Source of the DNA: Cinnamomum chago
Taxonomy: Eukaryota > Streptophyta > Magnoliopsida > Laurales > Lauraceae
Direction: 5' to 3'
Length of the DNA: 64,000 nucleotides
NCBI GenBank assembly: GCA_038049695.1
Contig: CP142451.1
Span: 47,627,001 to 47,691,000 of the forward strand
The notes beneath the pieces are model-generated. The model saw nothing but the letters and a program-made list of their open reading frames with translations, did not search any database and was not told the origin of the DNA. The first letter of the stretch is position 1; the number at the start of each line of letters is the position of its first letter. The translations under genes and the position numbers were made by a program. Positions 1-13,000 of this stretch are shown here, piece by piece.

Positions 1-599
1 CACCTAATTCGGAGCTTGCGGATCATCTCAAAATGACTCCAATAGGCTCCTCGTCGAATTTCAGGTCAATCGGACATCGTTTGACCGAAAGTCAAAGCTC
101 GGCATTTCCCTTGCGGTGAAATCAAAGGCAAGCGTTTGCATGACTCCAAATGGCTTCAAAACTCAAACAAAAGCCTATGGTTGGTCTTAACTACTGATGA
201 GGGAGTCACACGTCGAATTTCAGGTCAATCGGACATCGTTTGACCGAAAGTCAAAGTTCGGCATTTCCCTCGCAGTGAAATCAAAGGCAAGCATTTGCAT
301 GACCCCAAACGGCTTCAAAACTCAAAAGAAAGCCCATGGTTGGTCTTATTTAATGCTCAAGAAGCTTCACCTCAAATTTCAGGTCATTCCGACATCGTTT
401 GACCCTGTTTCAGCTTCTGGTGGAAAATCAGCAGTTCTGCGCTCGGCTTTTCCCGGAAAATCGGAAACATTGCAAACCAATTTGAAAGGATTCTCATCAT
501 GTTTTTCAAAGGGAAATCAAGCCAAAAATGTGGAGAAATGTCATAGAAAACAAACAAAAAAAAAACGGAAGCGAAAAACGACGAAAAACGGCCAGAAAC

Positions 600-790
600 G
601 GGCCCCGGGAAGCAATTTTCCCCCCAGGGTCGCAGAGCCCCGCGACCCTGGGCCATGGTCGCCGGCGACCCTGGCCCATGGTCGCCGGAGAACATGGGGC
701 CGGCGACCCTGGGAGGTCCGGGGCGCCGATTTCACCCCGGGACCCCCCGTTTCGTCCGTTTTCGCCCCGGGACCCCCCGTTTTCGTCAGT
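600..790. repeat. GC-rich palindromic block in U3
   Basis: This block repeats short units around CCATGGTCGCC and its reverse complement. At 650-677 it forms a 28-bp inverted repeat with one asymmetric base pair; the matching site in the 3' LTR (21601-21628) is perfect. It is the most variable part of the LTR between the two copies. It is non-coding, and the open frames crossing it are not conserved. Confidence 0.7.
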
Positions 791-1412
791 TGTTCTGTCC
801 CTGTGATTTTTCCAGATTCAGACTTTTGAGGCTCCAAATTCGCCGATATTCGCCAAGATCACAGGAATCCTTCCAAGAACTTCAAAAACTTCGTTGATCG
901 CCAGCTGAACAACCAAAAAGTGCACTTTCTGCCCGCCCGATCGCGAAATCGACTGGACAGATGCTGCCGGCCCGCTGGTATCAACCAATGTCTGAAACTA
1001 CATGATCATCTGATGTTGATTTACATAAGGATCCATCGATGATCATCGCAAAGGGAATTCCAAGAGACGCAACATGGCCCGCGACTCTTCAGCTACCAAG
1101 GTGGCCACTTAGTGCAATCAATTGGCCCGTTTATGGCAAGTTAATGCGGTCATTAACCCATTATCTTGAACGGCCCAATCAGAAGCCTTCGTTCAGGAGT
1201 TACAAGTCCAAGCAATCATGGCATTCAAGCCATGAAACTCCTAACATAATGGAGATTAAAGGCGATTAAATGCCCATGACTCTCCTCCGGCCAATGAAAT
1301 CCAAGGGTCAGGAGTTACAAAACAAAAAAGCAATTAAACTTGTAACTCCTCCCTTAATGAGCTTTATTACCATAAAGGCTCATAAATCACTCCTAAAGGC
1401 TACCAAAAGGCC

Positions 1413-1420
1413 TATAAATA
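1413..1420 (+). promoter_or_regulatory. Sense TATA box in the 5' LTR
   Basis: TATAAATA lies in the context GGCCTATAAATAGGAG, a near-ideal plant TATA box, with the transcription start expected about 30 bp downstream near 1445. That gives U3 of roughly 2.65 kb and R-U5 of about 0.8 kb. The same box is at 22347-22354 in the 3' LTR, and an equivalent TATAAAA is in the inverted relative near 24775. It is predicted to drive the genomic and gag-pol transcript. Confidence 0.75.
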
Positions 1421-1915
1421 GGAGTCCTCTCCAAGCATTCCAGGGGATCAGAAAAAGAGGGGGACACACACAGAAAGAGCCAGAAAATCATTCAAAAATC
1501 CTTGGAGAAATCTCTACAACCCTGCTCCTTCAAGAAAACTCTGCTGCAACAAGTTCAACAAGGTGATTGAAGCCCCTTGGGGGGCCACCCCCCCTCAAAG
1601 ACCACCTATCCTTCTATCCAACATGGCTAGATGCGGCTTTTCAGCCCGTCTACTCAGCCTTTTACCGGATATAGGACCTTATCTTGGTCCTTATCCTCTA
1701 AAAATCTGAGGTTGGAGCCAAGCCAAGAAATCAAGCACTATGTTCTCATCTGAAGGACGATGGCGGAGCCCATACATGACTCGCGACCATCGATCTGAAC
1801 GAGCCCTCCCACAATCGCATGAGAAGTTAGATTCCTTTTTCTTACTTTTCTGTTGTAAATTGTATTTTTTTAAAGAGACAAAAAACCACAACTCTTGTCT
1901 TTCATTATTGATGAG

Positions 1916-1990
1916 GATTGTAAATCGGCTATAAACGCCACAAATCGGCTATAAACGCCAAAAATCGGCTATAAATGCCAAAAAATCGCC
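1916..1990 (+). repeat. GGCTATAAACGCC short tandem repeats in U5
   Basis: Three copies of an 18- to 20-bp unit (AATCGGCTATAAACGCCA) are followed by a degenerate fourth. Each has a GGC...GCC inverted core. The same motif recurs in the minisatellites after pol (13955-14575 and 57715-58110) and as GCCGTGAAAGGC units in the inverted LTR at 24150-24285, so it is a family-wide feature. Confidence 0.75.
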
Positions 1991-2247
1991 TTTTACGGCA
2001 AAATCAAAAAACTGTCTCTTTTATTAAAATATGTATGCAATGGAAAACTAGAAAAAAGTTTCATTTCCCTTTTTACTTGTGAAGGTGGATCTCCGGATCA
2101 CCATTTCTAAATTCCAAGTATAAAAGAGAAATTGGCATACCCGTACAAAAAAACTGATGCCCGCTTTTCCTTTTTCCCTCCACCATACCCCGTCAGCCCC
2201 GGGGCGGAGGCAGCTTTGGAAAAAGACAAAAGCCGGGACCATCAAGC

Positions 2248-2267
2248 TGGCACACCCGGTGGGACTC
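2248..2267 (+). other. Primer binding site of Tat-A
   Basis: Three bases after the LTR end (CATCA) comes TGGCACACCCGGTGGGACTC, which starts with TGG as expected for pairing with a tRNA 3' CCA end. Its complement looks like the T arm and acceptor 3' strand of a tRNA. The same PBS with a 3-bp spacer is found reversed at about 23894-23913. I cannot name the tRNA with confidence. Confidence 0.8.
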
Positions 2268-2462
2268 GTTCATTTGATGAACATGTGCTTAGATTCCTTT
2301 TGGCTCCTTTTTAGTTGGTGGCCTATGTTGGATCTTGCATCTAAAAAAAAACACATGAGATGGGATTCTTGGAAATTTCTTCTTTTGAGTTTATTTCCAG
2401 TCTTTCTTGTTTCTAAAAAAAATTTTCTCAAAAAAAATCAAAAACAAAATCTGATTTAAAAA

Positions 2463-3095
2463 AAAAAATTTCAGATTTTTCTCTTTTGGGTTTAAGTTGA
2501 GAAACTTTGGTTTTTTCCTTTTCGGACTTCGGGATCGCAGAAATGTTGAACCCATTTTCGGAATGGAACACCATTCGCTCTCTTCTATGAATCCATAAAA
2601 AAAAATCAAAAACAAAATCTGATTTACAAATTTTTTTCAGATTTTCCTCTTTTGGGTTTAAGTTAAGAAACTTTGGTTTCTTCCTTTTCGGACTTCGGGA
2701 TCGCAGAAATGTTGAACCCATTTTCGGAATGGAACACCATTCGCTCTCTTCTATGAATCCATAAAAAAAAAAAAACAAAATCTGATTTACAAAAAATTTT
2801 CAGATTTTCCTCTTTTGGGTTTAAGTTGAGAAACTTTGGTTTTTTCCTTTTCGGACTTCGGGATCGCAGAAATGTTGAACCCATTTTCGGAATGGAACAC
2901 CATTCGCTCTCTTCTATGAATCCATAAAAAAAAAAAAAAAAAACTGATTTACAAATTTTTTTCAGATTTTCCTCTTTTGGGTTTGAGTTGAGAAACTTTG
3001 GTTTCTTCCTTTTCGGACTTCGGGATCGCAGAAATGTTGAACCCATTTTCGGAATGGAACACCATTCACTCTCTTCTATGAATCCATAATAAAAA
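2463..3095 (+). repeat. Leader tandem repeats, four ~165-bp copies
   Basis: Four head-to-tail copies with a period near 165 bp lie between PBS and gag. Each contains TCGCAGAAATGTTGAACCC and ends in ATGAATCCATAAAA plus an A-tract whose length differs between copies. Apparent minus-strand frames here are artefacts of the repetition. The region belongs to the untranslated leader. Reversed relatives occur at 23190-23700. Confidence 0.85.
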
Positions 3096-3360
3096 AAAAA
3101 TCTTTCAAAAAAAAAAGCCACTAAGGTTGCACCAATTGCGTTCTTTGACCAAAGTGGATCTAAGAAAAGCCTTGTCCAGAGTGTGGAGACAGCTAGACTG
3201 TTCTAGGCAAGGGTCCTCCAAACGGGTTCATTAAGTAATCCTACCCTTACCTGGGGGCTGATCTATCAACTGAGGTTTCATAAGATCGAATTGGAGATCT
3301 ATGTGAACTCTTAAAAAAAAAAAAAAAATCTTCAAAAAAAAAAAGAAAAAAAAAACTTCT

Positions 3361-3640
3361 GTCATTTTTGGATTCATATTTGAGAAATCCTGGTTCCTTC
3401 CTTTTCGGACTTCGAGATCGCAGAAATGTTGAACTCATTTTCGGATTGGAATACCATTTGCTCTCTTCTATAAAGTCCAATCTTGACACTTTCAAAAAAA
3501 AAACTTCCGTCACTTTTGGATTCATATTTGAGAAATCCTGGTTCCTTCCTTTTCGGACTTTCGAGCTCGCAGAAATGTTGAGCTCATTTTCGGATTGGAA
3601 TACCATTTGCTCTCTCCTATGAATCCAATCTTGACCTTTC
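3361..3640 (+). repeat. Leader repeats, two diverged ~150-bp copies
   Basis: Two further copies of the leader repeat, at about 3361 and 3510, share the TCGCAGAAATGTTGA core but differ clearly from the four upstream copies. The stretch between the two groups (3120-3340) is unique leader sequence, and 3640-4042 continues as leader. A pyrimidine-rich TTGTTTCAG at about 4013-4021, just before the gag start, could be a splice acceptor, but no donor is obvious. Confidence 0.75.
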
Positions 3641-4042
3641 AAAAATCCCATCTCGTGTCCTTTCCAAGGATGCGATTTGCAACATTTGTGCCTAGCGGTG
3701 CTAGTACGCCCTTTCGGGTCTACTGTATTCGCAACCGACACATTTGTATCTCAACCTTATATCATTTTACCTTGAGTGAGCTTTGCTTCTCGGTAATTTG
3801 AATTAAGGTTCACAATTGCTTCTAGCAGTCACTGGGACGCTCATTCTGAGCTGACCCTACCTGCGTTCAGAACAATTGTGCCTTCTATGGCTTTTCTGCC
3901 TTCCTCATATTGCTTGGGCTGGGCCATGTCCCCTCGGGCGACTTGAAAAGGCGAAACCATAGTATTTTCCATTTATGATCACCATATTCTTGTGATTACT
4001 AATGGATATGGTCTTGTTTCAGAAGTTTTCCAAAAACTAACA

Positions 4043-7000
4043 ATGGCAGCTTCATTAACCATCACCTTTGATGAGAACAAGTACCAGCTCATGCTCCAAG
4101 ACAAACAAACCAAGCGCACTTACAAGCGCCCTGCCAGCTGCCGAAGCGTCATTTCCCTCGGCAACTCAGAAGACACCGGGTCAAACTCTACTCCCCGGAC
4201 CATTGTCTTCGGGTCATTGGGACCATTCCCACTACCCGCAGAAGAAACCGCACCTGCCAAGAAGCAGAGAACCGCCCCTCAACGTATCACTACAGTGATA
4301 CCAAGGGCGATCATCAAGAAACCTGAGGCCCGTAGTGCTCCTGCAAAGCCTCAACCAGCAAGAAACCAGGTCTGCTCAAAGACTTGGTCTCCAAGGCCTT
4401 CACCCAAACAGCGAAGGTCACAAACATCAGCAAAGCCAGCATACCTGGCCCCTCTCAAGGAGAACCGGTTCTACCCTCTTGCTTACATGAAAGAGGAGAA
4501 GCCTACCCTCCGCCAAACAAAACCAACTCAGCACGAGCCGGCTTGCTCATACAAGCCCAAAATCAAATCGTGCATCGTAAGGCCTCCGCAAGAACCTGTC
4601 AAGGCCTTCACACCTGCGAGTCGACCCTTCCTCTCAACGGGAGCCGAACTCGCAAAATTCAAAGCTTCGCTGCGACAGGCAAAGGACCGCGTCCAGATCC
4701 TGTCCCTGCCCATCTTCAAAGAAGACAAGCTTGGCTGCTGCGCACCAGGGACTACTTCCTTCATTGCTAGGGCACAGTCAGAGCTAACCAAAGCTCAAAT
4801 CGCTCGTCGTATGCGTCGCCGAACGGCATATCGACAAAAGAGACTAGAGAAGCAAAGAACCCAGGATTCTGCACTTCAAGTCTCCCAAAAATGGGTCGAA
4901 AAAGAAAGACCCGACCAACTTGTTGCTGTTCATATGGTTGGCAAAACCAGGAAACGCCAGAAGTCAGCAACTAAAATCCATGTCAGACGACCGGTGACTC
5001 GCAGCGTCTCCCGGACACGAAAACATAAAGAAAACTCTCCCGCTCCTTCAAGCCAAGGACATCAGAGTGACCACTCTTCGAGCTCTTCATCTAAAAGAAT
5101 GAGCTCCAGCTCAGTCACCAAGACTGTATCCTCTTTCGACTCTCGAAGAATGAACGTCTTGGTAACAAATGCTGAGCAACCTCCGCCGCATGATGACGTA
5201 ACCGCACGCATCCAGCAGCTGGAGCAAGGGCAGCAGAGGATAGAGACTCTAATAGAGAACCTAATTCTCAATCTTCAGCGTCCACAAAACAATGAAGCTC
5301 CTCCGAGCCATCAAGGCGACGAGGAAAATGCGGAAAACAGTGAGTCACGCGCCCTTACCAAAAAGGACGTTGACGATATCCTCGCCAAAGCAAAAGAAGA
5401 GGATACACTAAAGGAGCATGGGATCAAGCCACCATATCCCTTGTGGATGGACTCGGTCCCGTTCCCTACAAAATTCAAGCAACCTACTCTCCAAACATAT
5501 ACGGGGAAAGGTTCAGCCAGACAACACGTCATCCATTTCAAAATCCTGACGGGAGCTATTGCGGATCAAGATGCCCTCAAAATCCGCCTCTTTGCAAGGA
5601 CCCTAAAAGGTACGGCCTTTGATTGGTACTCCACTCTGCCTGAGGACTCCATTCAAAATTGGGCCATGTTGGAGACACGCTTCCTAACCCACTTCAAAGG
5701 TGAGGATCATCCTGTTACTATGGCTCAGCTCTGCAGCATAAAACAGGGAGAGAATGAGTCAACATATGACTTTATTCACAAGTGGAAGGCAATGGCATAC
5801 AAATGCTCCGATGTACTGCCACAAGCATCACTGGTCGACATCTGCCGAAACAACATGAGAGCAAGAATCCGCTCCATGATCATCGGCAACAAATCAAAGA
5901 ACCTGGGAGAACTCCTGGAAGCATCTATGGAAGCTGAAACGGTGATCAAAGACCTCAACAGTCAGAAGTCATCAAAGAAAGAGCCGACTGCCATTGCAAC
6001 CTCAAAACCAAAGAAAAAGGAGGTTCTCAATGTGCAAACCAAGTCAGCTCCTCAGCAGCCAAAGAAAGCTGAAAACAAAGCTGCAGGTAAAAAGCCTGAA
6101 CTCTCTGATGCCTTCAAAGAACGAGTAGAAAAGAAATACCCGTTCGATGAAGATGTTGAAGAAATCTTTGGGGCACTCCTAGCAAACGGCAAACTTACAT
6201 TGCCTGACCCCAAAAGACCAGGAGATGTTGGCAAAACCAACGATCCTCGGTACTGCCCATACCATCAGATGGTCTCGCATCCTCTCAATCAATGTTTTGT
6301 TGTGAGAGAGAAGATAAATGAGATGTGGAAAAACGGAGTCATTACCTTCGACAAGAACTATGGGTCTGCCTCCGTCAACATGGTGTCGTGTGGACAAAAA
6401 CAAAAATCACCAAAAGAGAAGATCACTACTTCCTTCAAGGTGATAAAGATGACCCAAACGTCCCGAGAGTTGGTTCCATATCCAACATCAGACGGACAGC
6501 CCATATGGGTACACCCCGATATCCTAGAAGATGAAAATTGGGAGGTCGTCAAAACAAAGCCAACCGCTCAACAGCGAAGGCAAGCCAGGAGACAACTCCG
6601 CAAGCTCAAACAGCAGGAGAAAGCTCCGAAAAAGCAAGAAGTCGCTGAAAAGGCAGAAACCTCCTCTACCGCTTCACTGGGGGCAACAGAAGAGTCCTCT
6701 CCTAAGGCTTCAAAGGCGGCAAGGAAATTCACTCTTGGTGATTTCATGCCACCACATCTCAAAGATGAAACTACGCAGGGGGCATCATACTCTTGCAACT
6801 CAGTGGTCGGATTCTCCATGGATGGATATGAGTCCAGTGACACCGCCAGTGACATCGATGAGTGGGAAGAATCCCTCGAAACAGGAGAATATCTCTCCGA
6901 CGAGGAATGGATCCCTGAATCTCATCTTATGCCAGTAATCTGGTATAACCCATTACAGCCGCAAGGATCCTGGTCTGATGATGAAGAAGACCAAGAGGCT

Positions 7001-10000
7001 GTCCAAGAAAATACTCCAGTGGAACCCAACCATGTTGAACCACAAGGAGCAAACGAAGAAGAAGATTTGGCTCCCGTGCCTGATCTCGATGAATACGCAA
7101 GGATCTTGCAGCACCTTGCTATAGAGCAAGAACAAGGTCGCATCAATCAGCTTTGTCACAACCCAGCAATGGAAGTTCCTGAAAATCTACAGGAATCTCC
7201 TCCGGTAACCCCGGAAAACGAAGAAAGCTGTTGGATCGACGATCCTCTTACATCTGAGGACGAATCTGATTCCCAACAGTTCATCTTGGAGGCATCTTCC
7301 GTCAAAGTTACTTGCAATGCAATAACTCAGGATGATAATTCCTCACCTTCTCAGGCTTCGTCTCCTGGAACAGTGACATCGGAACTCAAACCTCTTCCGA
7401 CCGATCACCTTGAAGAAATTCCAGCCGGTGAAATCTTCTTCGGAGAAAATCCGGTCAATTGGTCCCAAATGCCCGATCTCATCGGTGATGTCTGGACCAA
7501 CAAAATATTCGACAAAGAAGGAAAGTTGCTGGATGCTGTTCAGGACTTGCTCCCGGAAAATGCTCCATGCAACACAATTACTGAAGATGGCAATGCTGAC
7601 ACAGAGAAATCTTCAGCAAATGAGAAGGAACAACCCCTCGATCTCGAGGGTGATCTTCTAAACAAAGACCCTTCTCCAGAAGCTCTTGAAGTTGGTAGAG
7701 GTACCCGTTCTGGCCGGGATTACCATAAAAACTACAACCAACCTTCTGCTTCTTATGTAAACCCTTCAGGAAAACAAGTTGTAAACGCCCCTAGTGGCAA
7801 GAATAATGAAAATGCAGGCCCCAAGGAGGCTTTCAAGTACGACTTGATTCAGCACTTCAAACACATACCTGCACGTCTGCACATCCTAGACTTGTTACGA
7901 ATGTCACCACAGACTCGTGATAGTCTCATTTCAGAACTACAAATGCTGGATGCGGATGTCGACAAACATGCCCCACAAGTCCTACAAATTGAAATGGACT
8001 ATAGGGTCGAAAAATCAAAAACTCCCTCAAAAGGAGAAAAGAAGAAAACTGAGGGATCCTGCATCGAATGCCTCTCGGTTAAAAAAGCAACAAGTGCAAC
8101 CATCGCCTTCACCAAGGAAGACCTCCTACTAGGCGAGACAAAGCACAACCGGCCCCTGTACTTCACCGGGTACATCAAAGAGGTGCCAGTACGCAAAATC
8201 CAGATCGATCCAGGTTCTGCACTCAACCTCATCTCCACTTCGGCACTCGAAGAACTGGGCATTCCGCCTAGCAAGCTGAGCCACACGTCTGTGTCCATCT
8301 TTGGATATGATGGCAGCGCTCAAAGGCCGATCGGCAAAATCAGGTTCAAGTTGCAAATCGGTGATCTTATCTCCGAGGTCACTGTCTATGCGATAAAGAC
8401 CCCTTCATGCTACAACATCCTTCTCGGACGCCCCTGGATACACGAGAATGGTGTTGTCCCTTCGACTTTACATCAGTGCATCAAGTTCGTTGGCAATGAC
8501 GGCTTGATACATCGAGTGTTTGCAGACAAAAAGCCCTTCAAAGGGAAAGAAGTCTATTTCGCAGATGCTCAGATGTACAAAGATGAAAAAGAAGAAAGGG
8601 AGGAAGAAACAGCATCCTTTGCCGAAAATCTCCAGAAAGACAAAGGCAAGGCTCCTCAGCAATCACCGGAAGAAAATAAACCCTCTATCAAAACCGAAGA
8701 GAATAATCAATCTCCCTTCATGGTCTCCCTCAAGTCTTCAAAGCCTCTGGTGATCACCACCAAAGCAAAGAAGACAAAACAGAGGGTTGGGGGCAAGTTT
8801 GCTGTCTCCTTCGTGTCTATCTTGCAAGACACGGATTCGGACTCAGAGCCAGAAGACGATACATCGTCAAGCCAAGCTGATGATCAACAAGTTCAGCCCG
8901 CTCTCACTCCGATGGAGACAACCGTTGACATAGAAGATCCGGCATCTGCTTCCTTCGTTGTTCCAGCAACATCAGCAGAAGAAAAGACAATCTTCTTCCA
9001 TAAATCGGGAGTTTCTTCATCAAATTCTTCGCTTGAACCTTTCAAAAATGAAGGTATGCCTCAACTATCCCTGTATAGTCCAATGGCGCAAGCTATCATG
9101 AAGAAAATGGGCTACGACGCTCAGAACCCAACCGGTTTGGGAGATGGCCGTGGTATTATCACGCCATTGGAACCAACCCTGACCAAAAGTCAACTGGAAG
9201 GTTGGAAACCCCACCGCCACATAGAAAAGTCTTCATATGGGCTGGGGTATGATCCTGACGCCCCCTTGAGACAGTTGACACAAAGGCTGCAAAATCATCT
9301 TGCCAACCAAGCCTCAACATCTCATATTAATGAAGACATCGATCTCCCTGGATATCTCTTTGAAGAGTTGGTCGTCAAGGATCCAGGAAGTTCATCCAAT
9401 TGGTACGATTTCTTTGATGATGAAGAGGAATTGTCCGATGATACAGACACACGGTTCTCTGACCCAGAAGAACCACTGTCTCCAAAGGAAGTGCCCTACT
9501 TCGACCTAGTTTCAACAGGTGATTGGGACCATCTCATAGCAAATCTTGAGAAAAGTACCAATCAAGAAGACCCATGGACAAAAGCAGAGCCGTGGTCTGT
9601 AGATACCTTTGGAACTCCAGAAGGCTTTGTTGGGTTGGAAGCCTCCGAAAATATTGTGGAGGAACCACCTTCAAATCTTCCAACAGAAGATTCTGTTCAA
9701 AAGATAGACTTGGGAAAACCTGATAACTCACGTCCTGTATTCATAAGCAAGAATATAAAGGATGATGAGTTACCCGAGTATATCGCGTTTCTTCATGAGT
9801 TCGTTGATTGTTTTGCATGGTCTTACGCTGAGATGCCTGGCTTAGACCCCAAAATAGCAATCCATAAACTCAATCTTCAAAAAGATATCAAGCCTGTCAA
9901 ACAAGGCCAAAGAAGGTTCCGTCCTGACGTGATGGACAAAATTGAACAAGAAGTTCAAAAACTCAAAAGCATTGGCTTCATCCGTGAGGAACAACATCCT

Positions 10001-13000
10001 GAATGGTTGGCCAACATCGTCCCCGTGACAAAGAAAAATGGGCAAATCAGGGTCTGCATTGATTACAGAGACCTGAACAATGCATGCCCAAAAGATGAAT
10101 TCCCGCTCCCTATACCGGAGGTGATGATCGACAATACCTGTGGGTTCGAGCGAATGACATTCATGGATGGCTTCTCTGGCTACAATCAGATAAAGATGCA
10201 TCTTGAAGATGGAAAACACACAGCATTTCGGACCCCGTTTGGCGTGTATTGCTACACTGTCATGCCATTCGGTCTGAAGAATGCCGGCGCTACATATCAG
10301 AGGGCTATGATGAAGATATTCCAAGATATGCAGCACAAGACGGTCGAATGTTATGTCGATGATCTCGCCGTCAAAAGCAAAAGAAAAGAAGACCATCTCA
10401 AAGATTTTCGGGAAGTCTTCCTCCGACTTCGCAAACACAAACTGCGAATGAATCCCCTCAAATGCTTCTTCGGTGTTTCATCGGGTAAGTTTCTTGGGTT
10501 CATAGTACGGAAAGCTGGCATAGAGCTTGACCCCACCAAAGTCAAGGCTATCCTAGAAATGCCATCTCCAAGAACCCTAAGACAATTAAAAGGGCTCCAA
10601 GGAAGATTGGCATACATTCGGCGGTTCATCTCCAACCTATCAGGGAAGTGCCGTCCATTCTCTCGGTTAATGAAGAAAGGTGTCGATTTTGTCTGGGATG
10701 CTGAATGTGAAGCCGCGTTCCAGGGCATCAAGTCATACCTGACTAAACCTCCAGTGTTGGCTGCCCCCACAACTGGAAAACCATTCCTCTTGTACACAAG
10801 AGCCCTTGACTGTTCTTTAGGCGCTCTACTCGCACAAAAGAATGACCAGGGAAAAGAAGCTGCTCTATATTACCTTAGTCGCATGTTGGTAGGTGCAGAG
10901 CATCGCTACTCTCCAGTCGAAAAAGAATGCTTGGCAGTGATGTTCGCCGTACAAAAACTGCGTCACTATCTGCTATCCAACACAGTGTACCTGATTTCGA
11001 GGATCAACCTCCTAAAGGTCCTTGTCACAAAAGCAGGTTCTCTCAATGCCCGACTGGCAAAATGGTCCATCCTCCTGTCACAATTTGATATTAGGTATGT
11101 ACCACAAAAAGCAATCAAAGGCCAAGCTCTAGCAGACTTCCTCGCGGAGCATCCATTGCCTAAAGATTCTCCACTCAGGGATGACCTCCCAGACGAATCA
11201 GTCTACAGTGTGGAGACTTCCTTATCGAACGCTTCCTGGCACATGTAGTTCGATGGCGCAACCAGGACAAATGAAAAGGGAAATCAAATATCGGGAATTG
11301 GCATTCTCTTTGTTAATCCCGACAAATACATGATTCCACACGCATTCTCGCTACTGGAACCATGTTCAAACAATGCAGCTGAGTACCAAGCCCTAATCAT
11401 AGGATTGGAACTCGCCCTTGAATCCGGCATCACTACGCTGGAAGCTTTTGGAGACTCTCAACTGATCGTCAACCAGATGAATCAGAAATTTGAAGTCAGG
11501 AAGCCCGATCTGTTGCCTTACTACAACAAAGCACAATCGCTTCGACAAAAGTTCGACATCTGTCATATCACCCACATCCTCAGAGGTGGAAACATTCGTG
11601 CAGATGCCCTGGCTGGACTTGCTGCGTCTATGGCAATCCAAGAAGGGGAAAACATGCAAATTACAGTGTGTCAAAAAAGGATTCTCCCTCCTCTCAACAC
11701 ACATCAAGCAGTTGTTGAATGCCACCAAGTGGTTGGAAGTCGGATTTCCGTCCTTAAACCTCTGATCGGCGACTGGAGGGATCCGTTCATTGATTACATA
11801 ATGTTCGGAATCCTACCTGAAGATCCAAAAGAACGGGTAAGCATCCAAAGACGAGCCCCAAACTTTCATTTGGATATTCCTGCAAAAATGCTGTATAGAA
11901 AATCCTACAATGGAGTACTTCTACGCTGCTTGTCACAACAAGAGGCTGAGGGAACACTCAAAGAAGTACATGCTGGTCTTTGTGGAGCCCATCAGGCTGG
12001 GCCTAAGCTCTACGATCAGATAAAAAGGTTAGGTTATTATTGGCCTACCATGGTGGCTGATGCAATGCAATTTGCTAAGCGCTGCCAACAATGCCAAGTT
12101 CATGGAGATTATGTCCACATGCCTCCGGAATGGCTACATCCTACAGCAATCTCATGGCCTTTTGAAGCCTGGGGTATGGACATCATAGGTCCTATCTCCC
12201 CTCCATCGAGCAAAGGTCATCGCTTCATCTTCGCCGCTACGGATTATTTCTCCAAGTGGTCAGAAGCATTCGCGTTTAGTGAAATGAAGACGTCATCAGT
12301 CCTTCACTTCTTGCGCACCAACATCATTTGTCGCTTCGGCATACCTAAAAGATTCGTCCATGATAACGGACCACAGTTCCGCGATCACCGATTCTACAGG
12401 TTCTGCGACAAATACAAAATCCAAAGTTGTCCTTCAACTCCGTACAATCCGGCAGCGAATGGACTAGCAGAGGCCTTCAACAAGACGCTCTGCAAAATCC
12501 TCAAGAAAATGGTCTCTAGTCACAAAAGAGAATGGGGCGACAAACTGCCTGAAGCTTTGTGGGCCTATCGAACCACCGTTCGAGGACCAACCCATAGCAC
12601 ACCATTCTCCTTGGTCTATGGATGCGAAGCTGTTGTCCCTTTGGATGTTCAAATTCCTTCCTTAAGGGTATCTCTACAAAATGACATGACGCAAGAAAGC
12701 AATGTCAAATTGAGACTCCAAGAGCTGGATAACCTCGATGAGAGACGGCTCGAAGCTCTACAAAGCATTGAACTCTACCAAGCACGCATGGCAGGATCTT
12801 TTGACAAGAAGGTCAGGCAACGCGCCTACAAAAAGGGAGACTTGGTTCTTACAGTAAAAAGACCAATGGTTTTTGCCAACAAATCCAAAGGCAAATTTGA
12901 ACCAAAATGGGAGGGACCTTTCGTCATCGACAAAGTCTTCTCCAACGGCGCATACGCTCTTCTAAACATGGAGGGTGACAGATGTATGCTGCCCATCAAT

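Larger units (their letters stand above)
1..2244 (+). repeat. 5' LTR of Tat-A (left end outside window)
   Basis: Bases 1-2244 recur almost unchanged at 20935-23179, and the similarity stops exactly after a terminal CATCA, so this is the 5' long terminal repeat of a Ty3/gypsy element. About 1.25 kb of it lies before the window, judging from the 3' copy. It holds a GC-rich palindromic block (about 600-790), a sense TATA box (1413-1420) and short tandem repeats near 1916-1990. By eye the two LTRs differ by some twenty substitutions plus small indels, mostly in the GC-rich block, which points to a fairly recent insertion. Confidence 0.93.

Noticed and set aside
197..897. Open frames in the left LTR (and their twins at 21131-21832)
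   Set aside because: They lie in LTR U3, shift frame between the two LTR copies and consist of low-complexity GC-rich translation; no domain is recognisable.
2391..3121. Minus-strand open frames over the leader repeats
   Set aside because: They arise from 165-bp repetition and A-tracts; the peptide is the same unit repeated and there is no sign of selection.
9842..10438. Minus-strand frame opposite reverse transcriptase
   Set aside because: It is the shadow of the conserved RT frame; the same shadow appears at 32515-33111, as expected from sense-strand conservation.
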